49,968 nucleotides of DNA from NCBI GenBank assembly GCA_002104905.1, contig MCFE01000648.1:1-49968 (forward strand), written 5' to 3'. The notes beneath the pieces were generated by a model, which saw nothing but the letters and a program-made list of their open reading frames with translations, was not told the origin of the DNA and ran no database searches. Both the position numbers and the translations under genes were made by a program. Each line of letters begins with the position of its first letter. The first letter of the stretch is position 1. Shown piece by piece: positions 21,826 to 36,558 of the stretch. This DNA comes from Basidiobolus meristosporus CBS 931.73 (lineage: Eukaryota > Basidiobolomycota > Basidiobolomycetes > Basidiobolales > Basidiobolaceae).

Positions 21826-22172
21826 GTTTCAACAGAAATAAATCAATTTGTATGCATGAAAAGTAAGAGAAATGGTTGAGTCAGAAAGCAAAGAGTGTGA
21901 AAAAGAGGCAGTAGCCAATCAATGTACACAAATGTAGGAGGTGATAGAGTGTCTGGGATCAGAAAGTGCGCAAATTGGCAGGGAACCAATCAAAAGCCAG
22001 CTTTGTATTGTTGTGATGAAAAATTTTGACCAAGTTTTTTGGGAAATCTGGGGTACAATTATTTTTTGATGGTCTTTGCATGGTGTCCTGATGGGATCAA
22101 TACCTCTTAGTTGCAGGACTTTAAACTTGTGACAGCCTTTTGATGAGATCATTGCAATAATTTTTCATAGGG
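21826..22172 (+). repeat. Right end of CCCTA element copy 2
   Basis: It matches 8896-9244 of copy 1 and, in reverse, 41398-41740. It contains the subterminal motifs GATGGGATC and GATGAGATC and ends TTTTTCATAGGG. This marks the border between the repeat block and the gene island. Confidence 0.72.
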
Positions 22173-24436
22173 TATTGTCACAAACTTGTGGCCTAAGGTT
22201 GCCCAGAGGCTGATCAACGTGCGGACAAAGAGGCAACAGAGAGATGGCTCCATAAGCTCCTAAGTTCTCATCCACCCAAGCGTATTCGAAAGCCCTTTCC
22301 CCCCTCCCCACACACACACATACACCAGAGGCCAGGCCAGGCTAACCGCCAAGTTCCCAGTAGAGCCATCAATATATAATGACAACAAACATGCTAGGCA
22401 AAATGGCTTGGGTGACCCACTGCAAGCCAACCAAGAGTAGCAAACCCTTGCTACAGCATACCCGCACTTTTTCAGCCTCTAGAAACGGAACTTCCCACGA
22501 AGACTCTAATCTGGGATAGTCTCCTCTCGTGCGCTTCCAGGAAATACCTTGTAACCTCAACCTGGGACGGAACAAATCCTATGTGAATTGGGGTCTGGCT
22601 TGACTCGAAGTTCGTCTAAAGCGAGGATCGATTTACGAAGGCAGATCATGCGGTCGTTGGGCACTCTTGAAACCACCCCACCCCAGCCAACCGGCTGGGT
22701 ACCGGAGGTGGAGGAAGATGGAGTCGCGCATGAACCTGGAACCAGGTCATAGACCATGCACATAGGATTTGCCATGGAGCTACAGCGGTAGCCGAGATAC
22801 TAAACCAAAACATCTGATGAAAGTGATCTCACTCATCACTGATAAGCTGGGCATTGGCTTGGTCCCGGTCTCTTTGGAGCCCAGGTCCTGGGCAAAGTCT
22901 TGGTCGCTTCACCTGGTGCTTGTCCCTACCTTTGCATGCTCAGATCGTGCGCGGGTGGTTACCTAGCTCGTAATTAAAGTGGTCCCTCGCCAGCTCCACC
23001 AATCAACGCCGGATCACCATGGTGACCACGGTAAATGAGTTTTCCATATAAGGATATGACCCCAATCCATTGAAACCGGCATCCCTGTGATTGCATGAAA
23101 TTCCAGCAACCCTCCCCGAGGCCAGCGGGATGGTGGGTCACCACATCGGTGAATAGGCGCAAGCTAGCAACCGGACACAGCCCAGGTTCAAGGTGCCTTT
23201 CATGACAAGGCGCCTCTCCAAAGTAGCCCAGCATGACCGCGGTCGGTCCTCAACTTCGAAAGGCCAGCCTATCAACAGTGGATGTGGGGACCTTTTGGTC
23301 GTCATTCGATTTGGACTCATGCTTAGCTGGCAGCAATCCATGTCAAACACAATGTCGTACACTAATGAATCGCGGGTGCTTATGATTCTCACGATTTGTC
23401 CAATATGGCGATATACACCATGGTTTCACTCGAGCCTTCAGAATGTTGGCACTCTCCAACAATGGCTCAACACCCTATTGCCAATCACCGGCTGCCCTGG
23501 AATGCCCGCCCGGAAACCCATTCCTCACGCAGCGCGTCGTATACAGGCGACCTGGATGGTTCTGGTGCTGCTGCAAGCGCTGGAGTCAGCTTCTGGCCGG
23601 ATCCGGCACTAATTCAGAACGACATGCCTTCCCCTCATTAAACTAAGGAGCTAGGAGTACCCTAAATGAACAGGCCCCCGCTGCCATTGGCCAACAGAAA
23701 CTCCATCATTTCCAAGGTTCGAAATCCCGATCCCAAGGGCATACGAGGGGTTCGTGATAGACGGGTTAATGTGCCTTTGTAGAAACCTTATTGTTGACCA
23801 TACCACCGTCTCCTCTGGTCCTAGCCCAAATTGGTACGTATCACCGGCGGCCAGCCTGGGATTGGCTGGTATTTTTACCCCTCTGGGTGCTCGATTTGGA
23901 AGCAATATGGACGGTGGCGTGGTGAGCCTGAGGGTAGGTTTGGAACAGGGCATTGACGTTCTGCGAATTGGTTGGGATACAGAATTCCTTAATGCTTGAT
24001 ATCACTTAATATACACAGTTACTTTGATACTCACCGCAGGCCAATCAGATGGAACGCAAGGTATAGAGTGTAATACTATCCGATATCGCTGTCATACATA
24101 CTGCATTTAGATGAGCCAACCAACACAAGACTCTTTTAAAGGGCCCTGCCCGCCGTAAACCCGAGTAATCTTTCATCTATTTGAGCCAATCTCAAGGAAG
24201 TCCTCGTGTGATTCCCTCTTCCCGCCCTTGGATTGTAAGTGAGAGTGGGGACTTTTCAGCAGCTGACATCCAGGCGCCCATGTACCTTTCCTTTTGATCC
24301 TCTCCCTTCCTCGTACACCATCCCGCCAAGAGAAGATCCGTATTTCTTCGTCGTCCCGACTTGTACACACCCGACCTCCCCTTTCTCGTTCTTGTACACA
24401 TTCTTTCCCTCGACTCCCGATATTTAGAACGAAAAG
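22173..24436. other. Intergenic region upstream of the chitin synthase gene
   Basis: Composition changes to CpG-rich island sequence. Several overlapping frames of 60-139 codons exist on both strands (for example 23193-23612 plus and 23651-23953 minus), but none shows a family I recognise and they contradict each other. A pyrimidine-rich stretch at about 24365-24420, common in fungal promoters, precedes the chitin synthase ATG. A TATA-like TTTTAAAG lies near 24133. Confidence 0.5.
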
Positions 24437-27291
24437 ATGTCCAACCTGGCACGTGGAAAGACCTTGAGTAGACCGGATAGAGGTCAAGCCCCGGCCCCCA
24501 TGCTGAGCGGCAAGGACCAAAGGGCCACATGTGACCCCTGGGTTATCTTTTCAAAGGTTGTTACCTTCTGGGCCCCGGGATTCTTGCTTGCCAAGTGTGG
24601 TCTACCCGACAAACAGATGCAACAGGCGTGGCGAGAGAAAGTCGCCCTTTGCCTGATTATCGCCTTCATCGGCGGGTCGGTGGCGTTCCTAACCCTTGGA
24701 TTGCCCTATGTGTTTTGTCCCGAATCGTCCGTCAAATCCCAGCAGAATTACGAGTCCGTCTACCCCGGGCAAGCAGGTACTTTCTCTTTGTTTGGCATTC
24801 AGCTGGGTGGCCAAGAAACCCTAACCCTCCCTCCAACCTAGGGCATTTCGGTGTGGATGGCGTCATGTACAGTATAGTTGGGCAAGGAGACCCTCAGCTC
24901 ACCAAGCTTGCCCCAAGCACCGATGCCAGCGAACTCTTCGACCTTCCCGCCATCCCGGAGTGCAGCAGGGTTACGCAATTCGCAGCAGTCGCCTTCAAGC
25001 CATGCACTGGAAATTGCTTGCCACTTGCCACGCTTAGCGGCGCTGATTACCTGAATAGCACCCGTAAGCTTGGCTTCGATTGGGATAAACTACCTCCGAA
25101 CTATCTTGTCCTCGACGGAAGGGTGATGAATATGAACAGTTATATCAATGCGAACAAGAACCCTATCCCAGGCGACCTTGCCGATCAGATCATCCGGGAC
25201 AGTATCAACAACCGTATCGTCGATGTCACCCGATCCTTCATGCGTCGTAGCGACCTAGAGTCGGCCAGCAAGTGCCTGGGTAAGAAGTACCTGGCAGGGT
25301 ACCTGAGCAAAGCCACCCCGGGTTGCTTCGGCGTACAGCTCTTCTTCGTAGTATCCATGGTGGTCATCCTAGGAATTGTGATGGCTAGATTCGTCATGGC
25401 CGTCATCTTCGATTGGTTCATCTCGTTCAGGCTTTCCAAGCCACCGTCGAGAAGCATGCTCAAGCCTATCGTCGCGTCCAGTAATGTCCCTTGGGCCAAC
25501 CAGGGGACCAGTCTCTACGGCTTCCGGGCACCCACGCCCAACCTGAACCCCAACGAGCTATTCACCGTGCTGCTTGTAACCTGCTACTCCGAGGGAGAAA
25601 GCTCCCTCCGGTGTACCTTGGAGAGTTTGGCCGCCACCGAATACGGGGACGATCACAAGCTGCTGTTCGTCATATGCGACGGGATTATCACTGGTAGTGG
25701 AAACGACCGTAGCACCCCGGACATCTGCGTGGATCTTTTGGAATTGGACCCCTCGTACGGACCGGATCCAGAGCCCCAGAGCTATATTGCGGTCGCTGCA
25801 GGCTCGAAACAGCACAACATGGCCAAGGTTTATGTAGGGCACTTCCACCACAAGGGACACCGTGTCCCAACCGTGGTGGTGGTCAAATGCGGTACGCCCG
25901 AGGAGCAGAGCGCGCCGAAACCTGGAAATCGAGGAAAGCGAGACTCCCAATTGATCCTGATGGGTTTCTTCAGCCAAGTGGCCTACAATGACAAGATGAC
26001 CCCTCTCGATTACGACCTCTTCAAGAAGATCACCCACCTGATGGGGGTCACCCCGGACTATTTCGAGATCGTACTGATGGTGGATGCGGATACCAAGGTC
26101 TACCCGGACTCGCTTCGTCTGTTGATCAACTGCGTGCAGAACGACCCCATGATCATGGGGCTTTGCGGCGAGACTAGGATCGCCAACAAGAAAGATTCGT
26201 GGGTGACTGCGATCCAGGTGTTCGAGTACTACATCTCCCATCACCTGGGTAAAGGATTCGAGTCGGTGTTTGGCGGTGTCACCTGTCTTCCTGGCTGCTT
26301 CTGCATGTACCGTTTGAAGGCCCGCAAGGGTGATAATGACTGGGTCCCCATCATCACTAAGCCGGAGATTGTGCAGGAGTACTCTCAGAACGTCGTGGAT
26401 ACGCTTCATCAAAAGAACCTCTTACTACTAGGAGAGGACCGTTTCCTCACCACCCTCATGTTACGCAACTTCCCCAACCGCAAGATGATGTTTGTCCCCC
26501 AGGCGGTGTGTAAAACCGTTGTCCCGGATGAATTCAAGGTATTGCTGTCCCAGCGCCGTCGCTGGATCAACTCCACCATCCACAACCTCATGGAGCTTGC
26601 CCTTGTGCGCAATCTTTGCGGAACCTTCTGCTTCTCCATGCAGTTCGTGGTGGTGATGGAACTTCTGGGAACCGTTTCCCTCCCTGTAGCCATCATCATG
26701 ACCTTCGTGTTGATCGCCAGCTTGGCCACAACCACGTTCACCAGCGCCGCCAGTTACTTCCCATTGATTTTGCTCCTGCTCATTCTGTTCCTACCGGCCA
26801 TCCTAATCCTGTTCACCACCCGGAAATTGGTATACATCGCGTGGATGTTTGTGTACTTGCTGGCATTGCCGGTGTGGAATTTCGTCTTGCCGGTGTACGC
26901 CTATTGGCATTTCGATGATTTCTCGTGGGGAGAAACTCGTAAGGTGGCTGGGGAGGCCAAGGGAGACGATCATGGCAAGAAGGATGGTGTGTTTGACGCC
27001 AGTAAAGTGCCACTCCGACGATGGGAAGATTATGAGCGCCGTCACCTTAGATCTATCAAGCGACGCGAGCGTAAACAACGCAAGGAGACCAAGGCGGCTG
27101 CCACCAATAATCAGGTTTACCATGATGACAACGAGTCAGTTAAAGGGCTGCTATTCAACGAAGAAAACTTGGTCCCGCAAGGATCGTTCAGCGCCAGAGA
27201 TTCCACCTCGGAGCTGGATTACTACGAAGAAGGATTCGACCAGCCGTACGATTACCACGGCAAGGGCGTGGAGCCTAGAAACCTATTTTAA
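24437..27291 (+). CDS. Chitin synthase, class IV-like (Chs3 type)
   Basis: Transfers GlcNAc from UDP-GlcNAc to chitin at the plasma membrane. Two exons: 24437-24776 and 24842-27291. The 65-nt intron (GTACTT...CCTAG) interrupts a Gly codon, and the spliced protein has 929 residues. N-terminal membrane segments lie at about 70-95, then a cytochrome b5-like lumenal stretch ([16 protein letters not shown], from about 115), then another membrane segment at about 277-301. The catalytic domain has VTCYSEG (359-365), CDG (392-394), DAD (528-530), GEDRFL (644-649) and the hallmark QRRRW (684-688). Several membrane helices follow (about 713-790), with WGETRKV at 809-815. The C-terminus is charged and ends with a Tyr/Asp-rich tail. 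All catalytic motifs are intact. The start is chosen because this exon supplies the [19 protein letters not shown] segment typical of the class. No myosin motor domain is seen, so classes V and VII are excluded on this evidence. Confidence 0.93.
24777..24841 (+). other. Chitin synthase intron (65 nt)
   Basis: GTACTT at the 5' end and CCTAG at the 3' end. A CTAAC branch-like motif lies near 24821. Removing it joins the N-terminal membrane segment to the cytochrome b5-like stretch in frame. Confidence 0.85.
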
Positions 27292-29645
<2,354 letters not shown>

Positions 29646-29679
29646 ATTCCCACCATTCTTTCGCATGTAATAGAACCAC

Positions 29680-29685
29680 AATAAA
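29680..29685 (+). terminator. GAPDH polyadenylation signal
   Basis: AATAAA lies 35 nt after the stop codon, in an A/T-rich stretch. Confidence 0.6.
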
Positions 29686-29930
29686 ATTTTGGTTACCATA
29701 TACTTGATGGTTCGCTCGATTTGGCCGAGGCGCTGTATTTTGCGCGACGGGGGAGGCGGTGGTTGGGCCAACGGAAAGGTACACGCTTGATCGTCGAGCT
29801 ATTCTGGCGGTCTAGCCCAGGGTTGGGATCGATGTATGATCCATGATTGAATTGAAATGGCTGGATCCAACGGATTCACGCATGATCGAATTAAGTTCAG
29901 GTGTACATATGGTAAGGCACATCGTGGGCA

Positions 29931-29936
29931 TTTATT
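29931..29936 (-). terminator. Possible pyruvate carboxylase polyadenylation signal
   Basis: AATAAA on the minus strand, about 250 nt beyond the pyruvate carboxylase stop. With the GAPDH signal at 29680 it leaves non-overlapping 3' ends. A closer non-canonical signal cannot be excluded. Confidence 0.35.
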
Positions 29937-30182
29937 GTTATTTGGAATTGGGCGAGTGGAAAGAAAAAATCAACCAATGGAAAGCGACATGAACTTTAAG
30001 ATGAGGCAGGGAGTTCCAAAGAACGAACGAAAAAATCCCCTGCGCATCTTATCGAGGGATGGTCGAAATGGAATGGTGATCAACCGTATGCGGATGGGCG
30101 GGAGGTCGAGAACCTCCCGTGTGAAGTAGCAGTGGGGTGGCTCACTGGAAAACGAGGGTCCTCTTGGTGATACAGAAACGGA

Positions 30183-33100
30183 TTAAACTTTAATGAGCTT
30201 TACTATGAGATCTTGGCTGGAAATCGATTCTCCCGCGGCCACGGCAACCTTGTCAACCTTACCCGAGATTGGGCTTGAAACAATCGTTTCCATTTTCATG
30301 GCGCTCAGGATGCAGATTGGGTCGCCGGCATTAACATGGGCCCCGGGCTGCACCTTCATCTCGACTACGACACCAGCCATCGGTGCGCCAATCTCTTCTG
30401 GGTTCTTGGGGTCGACCTTCGGGTGGACGGTCTGTTCAATGGCGGCAGTATGGTCGTCGATTCCTACCACACGCGGCTCCCCGTTGACTTCGAAGAAGAC
30501 ATCTCTCTTGCCGGTGGCGGTGTTCAGATGACCGACGGCGGTAAGTTTGAAGTAGATGGTCTTGCCGGTTTCGATTTCGACCGAAAACTCCTCGCCGATG
30601 TGGGGCTTGGAAAGGAAGAACCGGGTGGGGATGAAGGACACATCTCCGAACTGCTCCACTCGTTCTTGGTATTCCTCAAATACTTTAGGATACAGCGCGG
30701 CGCTGATCACATCGGTATCCTTGATACGGCGACCGTACTTCTCAACCAATTGCTTCCTCAACTCTTCGAAATCAAGCGGCTCGAGAGAGGCGCCAGGTCG
30801 CTGGTCAATGCGAACCCGATTCTTGATGATGTCGCTACGGAGGGGCTCGGGGAAGCCGCCATAGGGCTGTCCAAGGTAGCCTTGGAAGAACTCGACAACA
30901 GAGGTTGGGAACGACAGCTCGTTCGCCTTATCAAGAACGTCCTGGTAGCTGAGTTGGTTAGTAACCATAAATTGCGCGAAATCTCCGACCACCTTTGAGG
31001 ACGGGGTGACTTTAACGATGTCACCACACAGTTTGTTGGCCTCGATGTATGCCTTCTTCACTTCGTTCCATTGTGAGCCTAGACCAAGAGAAGTGGCCTG
31101 GAAGAGAAGGTTGGTGTATTGACCTCCGGGCATCTCGTGCATGTAGACGCTGGAGTCACCGCTCTTGAGTCCCGGGTCGAAGCAGGAATAGAGACGACGA
31201 ACGTTCTCCCAATAGGTGTTCAATGCCTCGATATTCTCGAAGCGGATTCCAGTTCCGAATGGGGTTTTCTCTAGCGCAGCAACAACAGCGCCAAGTGATG
31301 GTTGGGAGGTAAGACCGGACATGCTATCGATGGCGAGATCGATCACATCGGCCCCCGCCTCAGCTGCAGCAAGCATGGAGGCTACGCCGGTACCCGCAGT
31401 GTCATGGGTATGGACGTGAATGGGGAGGTCGGGGAATCTCTCGCGAATCCCGCCGATCAGGATCTTGGCTGCTGAGGGCTTCAGCAACCCAGCCATGTCC
31501 TTGATGGCTAAGATGTGGATACCGCAATCGACCAACTGTTGCACAAGGTCAAGGTAGTACTCCAAGGTGTACTTGGTGCGTGATCTATCAGCAACATCCC
31601 CAGTGTAGCATATGGCAGCCTCGACAACACCCCCCGCTTGGCGCACGGCGTCGATGCCAAGCTTCATGTTCTCGATGTAATTCAAGCTGTCGAAGATACG
31701 GAAGATGTCCATACCGCACTTGACTGCCTTCTTGCAGAACTCGTAGACCACGTTGTCCGGGTAGGAGGTATAGCCAACTGCGTTGGCGCCCCGAAGTAGC
31801 ATTTGGAAGGGGATGTTGGGAACTAACTTACGCAACTGAATCAAACGGTCCCATGGATCTTCATAGAGGAAGCGTAAGGCGACATCAAACGTGGCTCCGC
31901 CCCAGCATTCCAGACTGTACGCGTTGTTCAGGGCGTGGGAAGTAACAGTGGCAATGTTGGCAATGTCAATGGTACGAACGCGTGTGGCTAGCAGACTTTG
32001 GTGGGCGTCTCTCCATGTGGTGTCCATCACCAAGACACCAGGGTATTGGCGGACAGCACGGGCAAACGCCTCGGGGCCTTCCTCCAGCAAAATATGACGC
32101 CAGCCCTTTTCGCAGGGAACGGTGGTGTCGATTGGCTGCTGGTTCGGAGGAGTTGGTAGTGCGGGGATGTGAATGGGGGTCTTGAGAGAAGGCTCGCCTG
32201 ACTGTCCTTTGATGCTGCTACCATTCACAACGATGTCACCCAAGTACGAGAGCAGTTTCTGGGCGCGATTCTGGGAGTGCACAAGGTTGAAGAGCTCAGG
32301 TGTGTCGTCAATGAAGGTGGTCCAGCACTTTCCGTCAATGAACGATTCATGAGTGAGAAGCCGCTGGATGAACGGGATGTTGGTCTTTACGCCACGGATA
32401 CGGAACTCCACCAAAGCACGGATGACCTTGCGACGAGCGACCTCGAAGGTGCTTCCAGTGCAGGTGACCTTGACGAGGAGGGAGTCGTAGTGGGGGGTGA
32501 TGATGGAGCCGGCAAAGCCGGATGCACCGTCAAGGCGAACACCGTTGCCACCTGCAGATCTGTACACCTCGATCTTGCCAGTATCCGGCTGGAAGTTTTG
32601 GGCGGGGTCTTCAGTGGTGATACGCACCTGAATAGCGTATCCACGAGTTTTGATATTCCCCTGCTCGAGACCAAGCTGGGCTAAAGAGGCCCCAGCAGCG
32701 ATCTGGATTTGGGCGGCGACAATGTCGATGCCTGTGATCTCCTCGGTAACTGTGTGTTCGACCTGGATTCTAGGATTGATCTCGATGAAATAGTGTCTGC
32801 CGGCCTGGTCAACCAAGAACTCGGCAGTACCAGCATTGCGATAGTTGACATGCTTGGCGATTTTAATCGCGTCCGCAAGGATGGCATCCCGAACCTGGAC
32901 CCCGAGGTCTCTGGCTGGGGCCATCTCCACTACCTTTTGATGTCTTCGCTGGACGGAGCAGTCTCTTTCGAACAGATGAACAACATTTCCGTAGGAATCG
33001 GCCAGAAGCTGCACCTCGATGTGCTTTGGTTTGTCTAGGAAGCGCTCGACGAACACCGTACCGTCTCCAAAGGCGGATAACGCTTCGCTTTGAGCACGCT

Positions 33101-33769
33101 TGAAGGAATCTTCGAGGGAAGCGTCATCTCTGACCACGCGCATCCCACGGCCACCGCCACCCATGGCCGCTTTGATAATGATGGGGAATCCGTATTCCTT
33201 GGCAAAGTCGCGAACCTCGGCGAAAGTGTTGACAGGGCCAGGGGTGCCAGGCACAACGGGAACGTTGCATTCCATGGCAATCTTTCTGGCCGCGGTCTTG
33301 TCGCCCAGCTTTTCGATCACGTCGTACGAGGGGCCTACGAAGTACATGCCGTTCTCCTCGACCTTCCTTGCGAACTCCGCGTTCTCACTCAGGAAGCCGT
33401 ATCCAGGGTGAATGAACTTAACCCCACGCTTCTGGGCGATCTTGATGATCTCGTCTTGAGCTAGATAGGCGCCCACCGGGGTGTACTTCCCTTGCTCCGA
33501 GATCTGGAAGGCCTCGTCGGCCTTGTACCTATGCATGGACAGTCTGTCTTCGTACGCAAAGACTGCCACCGTGTGTAGGGCAAGCTCGTGGGCGGTACGG
33601 AACACGCGCGTGGCGATTTCCTAGAAATTCAAGGGGACCTATTAGCCCGGGGTGAGCCAGGGGTGGACTTTGCATCCTGCCAACTTACACCGCGGTTGGC
33701 TACCAACAGCTTGACAGGACCACCTAGATCAACGCTTGCTTGAAGACGAATATGTTCAAAAGAACTCAT
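30183..33769 (-). CDS. Pyruvate carboxylase
   Basis: Biotin enzyme that carboxylates pyruvate to oxaloacetate with ATP and bicarbonate (anaplerosis, first step of gluconeogenesis). Two exons on the minus strand: 33769-33689 and 33620-30183. The 68-nt intron (GTAAGT...TCTAG) falls between Gly27 and Glu28 of the LLVANRG/EIATRV motif. The product has 1172 residues, close to the yeast length. Order: biotin carboxylase with glycine-rich ATP loop MGGGGRGM (about 180-187) and FIEINPRIQVEHTVTE (about 305-320); carboxyltransferase starting VMDTTWRDAHQSLLATR (about 559-575) and including AIKDMAGLLKP; biotin carrier domain with AMKM and target Lys1136. The N-terminus (MSSFEHIRLQ) lacks an obvious presequence, so a cytosolic enzyme is likely. 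The start is fixed by the exon that restores the conserved N-terminal motif. Confidence 0.97.
33621..33688 (-). other. Pyruvate carboxylase intron (68 nt)
   Basis: GTAAGT donor and TTTCTAG acceptor on the minus strand. Removal restores the biotin carboxylase N-terminal motif without a frame change. Confidence 0.9.
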
Positions 33770-36558
33770 TGGATTGTGCTAGATGCGAAGACAGACAGAA
33801 GGGAAGGGTCAGGTTATTGCTCCATGTACATCCAAAGGGATCCTGAGTGGTGGTGGTGGTGGTGGTTGAGTGGTTACCTTGGAGTGAAGGCCTGCCAGAT
33901 AAATAATTCCAAGGGACAGTCAATAGTATGGTGGGGTGTGGATGAAAGTAGAGCCCGTTTAACCTGCAATAAAAGATGACTAGTCGCACCCGGTGGATCA
34001 GCGAATCCCGGAAACCCAGGTGCTATTTATACTGCAAATCGTCGGCACTCCGAGGCCAGGGGATGGCAAATCCTGTAGCAATGGACCTGATGCTAGAAAT
34101 CTAGTGGACCGCTACGATGGAAGCAAGGCCGCATCGTATTGGTGTGATCTCGATTGGTCCTCGTCATTCCGAGAAACATTGATTAGAGTAACTAATGCAA
34201 GCATTTTTTAAAATGCCAACCCTTATGCCGAAGGCGATTCGCGGAGATCAGCGATGGGAACTGTTGACTGGAGGTGACATATGGACCACTGTGCTCACCG
34301 AAAAGTGGGGTTGCTACGAGTCCCAAGATGTGATGGGTGAAGCTTGGCCTGGGTCTGGTTGGGATTATGGGCACCAAGGACGGCAATCTCTCACATGACA
34401 GAAGCACCCTCTATACTGTTCTCACGCCAGTGGTAGCCACAGCTTGATGTTCCTGATCACGATGATCAGCTCGTCCAGCGCCGAGCCCAGGCATAGGGTG
34501 CGGCAAGGGTGATCTGGCCGATGGTCGTCGGAGCTTCCGACCTAATGAGCCGTGGTTGACCCTGATCCAAGGCAGTGGTGCTAGCCGTCGACTCGAGTGT
34601 CATAAGCTTTACCGCCATGATCCCTGCGTGCCTTCAGATCACGGAATCATGGGCCATGGGAATCCAATCGAAAGGAGCCTATCGTCAGTCTATGCAAATG
34701 CGTGTTTATACGTACTCATTAGTATGATCCTAATCAGTGTGGTGGCTACAATCTGACTGTTAGGATGCCGATGACGGATAATGACACATTGCATAAAGAG
34801 GAGTGGCATCCCAGAGTGATGACATGATTCGATTTGCGAGCAATCCGCCCCTTTGAGTTATCTGTTGGGACGCTTCCTATCTTTGGGTAGGTATCCGAAC
34901 GAGTAGATTTGAGGTTGGCATTATATGGACTATCTGGTTGACATTCCCGTCCGAGGAGCCAAATCAGCTAACCTTGGACTATCAGCCAATCGATTACGCT
35001 GGAATCATCGATTAAGAATACTCACCAGCCCATTGTCCAGTGCCAGTGAAATGCAGGCCATGGTGCAAGTAGCACACAGCGTAGTTTGCAGAGGCGGTGG
35101 CTCTGACTGTTAATCCCGAGAACAGCAACCACTCTTCAGCATATAGGGTCGCTTGTGCTGGCCACAACTACACTCGCCACCTTCTTGACTGATTGACCCC
35201 GAGCCCGGAGAACACCGGGGTACCTCGGCTGGTGTAGCACTTTTAAGTTTCAGAATCCATCCTTTATCGTTCAGAAACACTCACGCTATCCAGCTGAATC
35301 GGATGAGCTAAAAGCAATAAACTGATTATCTAAACCCGGGGATTGCTTGCTGCACAGACGAATATCCACCAAGCTGGTCTGATGACCATCGGTTTCCTAA
35401 TAGATCCAGCCGACATTCGATCACGTATCCTCGACGTCTGTACTACGTAACACAACGCACTAGAACTCACAGGGAGAACGGAACTGGTAGGCAAGGCGGT
35501 TTTCCGGTGTAGGCTCAGTATTCCATTCTACTCGCTACCATGGAACCCATGTTTGGACCATACCAGGCGAGTGCTTCGAATGTTGGCTTTGGGGTGGTTA
35601 TGGGACGGCTCAGTGATGGAATGAGATCAACCTAGCGATTACGCAACATGGTTGTTTCGATTTTGGCCCGATACGTGACTTTGCTTATCCCGTCTTCCAC
35701 GGATCTGCCGGATACTCGTAGTAATGGCCGGCGTTTCGTTTCATGGCACGCCCTAAATGTATATACAAATATATATATATATGGCACCATGTATGACTGG
35801 GATGAGTATCATAGGATGCTCACGGTTTGTGGAGTAACCCTGTTTACCTACATACGATGGAAGCAATTTAACCAAATAGCTCGAAAAGGGATATGTCAAT
35901 AGAGTTGGTGGCAGTTGACTAAATCCGCCAATTCTCCGTGATTTCGTAGGTTCCCTCCCTAAGCCACTCACACAGATCGAGGGTTCTTCTGTAAAGCTCA
36001 CTGGTTGGCATTTCGCTTCCCGATTATGCCTTTTCTACTCGTCTATGGGCTGTTGCTAGGGATTAGGCCCAGTGTAGCCATGAATGACATATAGCATCCA
36101 ACCCAGCCGATCAAATGGATCAGAGTCTGGCATTTTGGCCCACTTGCCTGCCAACAAAGGCGGACTATCAAAGACATCCTTATCAAGGAATAAGCCTTAA
36201 TGAAACGAGCATTTGGAACTCCGTAGTCTCAGTTGCTGGCACACGCCAGCTCATCGGCAAAGAGTGATGGGATTTCCGTACAATCAGTGGGACAGGCGGA
36301 GAGTTGCGCTTCGTGTCGAGCATGAACTCATCACGCACCTACCCCATCTCCCTAGCCATCACCTACTCTGGCCTTCACAGATTGAGGGAATTTTGATGCC
36401 TCGGCCCAACAGGGCCAGATTGATATTTACACATCGCTGCGAATCTTTATTCCATACACAACTAGTAATCATCGCTAGCTAAAGACCACAACACAGTATG
36501 AAATCGGACGGCCAGTCGATTAGGAAGTGGCTTGAAATATACATCAATGCTGACCTGA
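33770..36558. other. Long intergenic region with no recognised gene
   Basis: About 2.8 kb upstream of pyruvate carboxylase. It contains a TGG trinucleotide run at about 33848-33866 and an (AT)n run at about 35769-35781. The frames present are short (at most 84 codons) and show no family features. I saw no tRNA-like clover-leaf. Confidence 0.5.
36446..36451 (-). terminator. Polyadenylation signal of the zinc-finger gene
   Basis: AATAAA on the minus strand, 108 nt beyond the stop codon at 36559. Confidence 0.45.

Larger units (their letters stand above)
12651..22172 (+). mobile_element. CCCTA-type element copy 2, interrupted by copia insertions
   Basis: Three pieces (12651-12732, 21074-21484, 21826-22172) join seamlessly when the retroelements between them are removed. 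They match 8415-9244 of copy 1. The right end reads TTTTTCATAGGG at 22161-22172 and borders the unique gene island. The transposase region is absent on the left, where another CCCTA-type end (12139-12650) abuts. It is therefore a truncated or deletion-derivative copy. Confidence 0.7.

Noticed and set aside
23193-23612. 139-codon plus frame upstream of chitin synthase
   Set aside because: Competing frames on both strands and no recognisable features; kept as intergenic.
23716-23734. GGTTCGAAATCCC, like a tRNA T-arm
   Set aside because: The loop would have eight bases or a mismatched stem, and no acceptor, D or anticodon arms are found at the proper upstream spacing.
25558-26412. 284-codon minus frame across chitin synthase
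   Set aside because: Shadow frame; the sense strand carries all the chitin synthase catalytic motifs.
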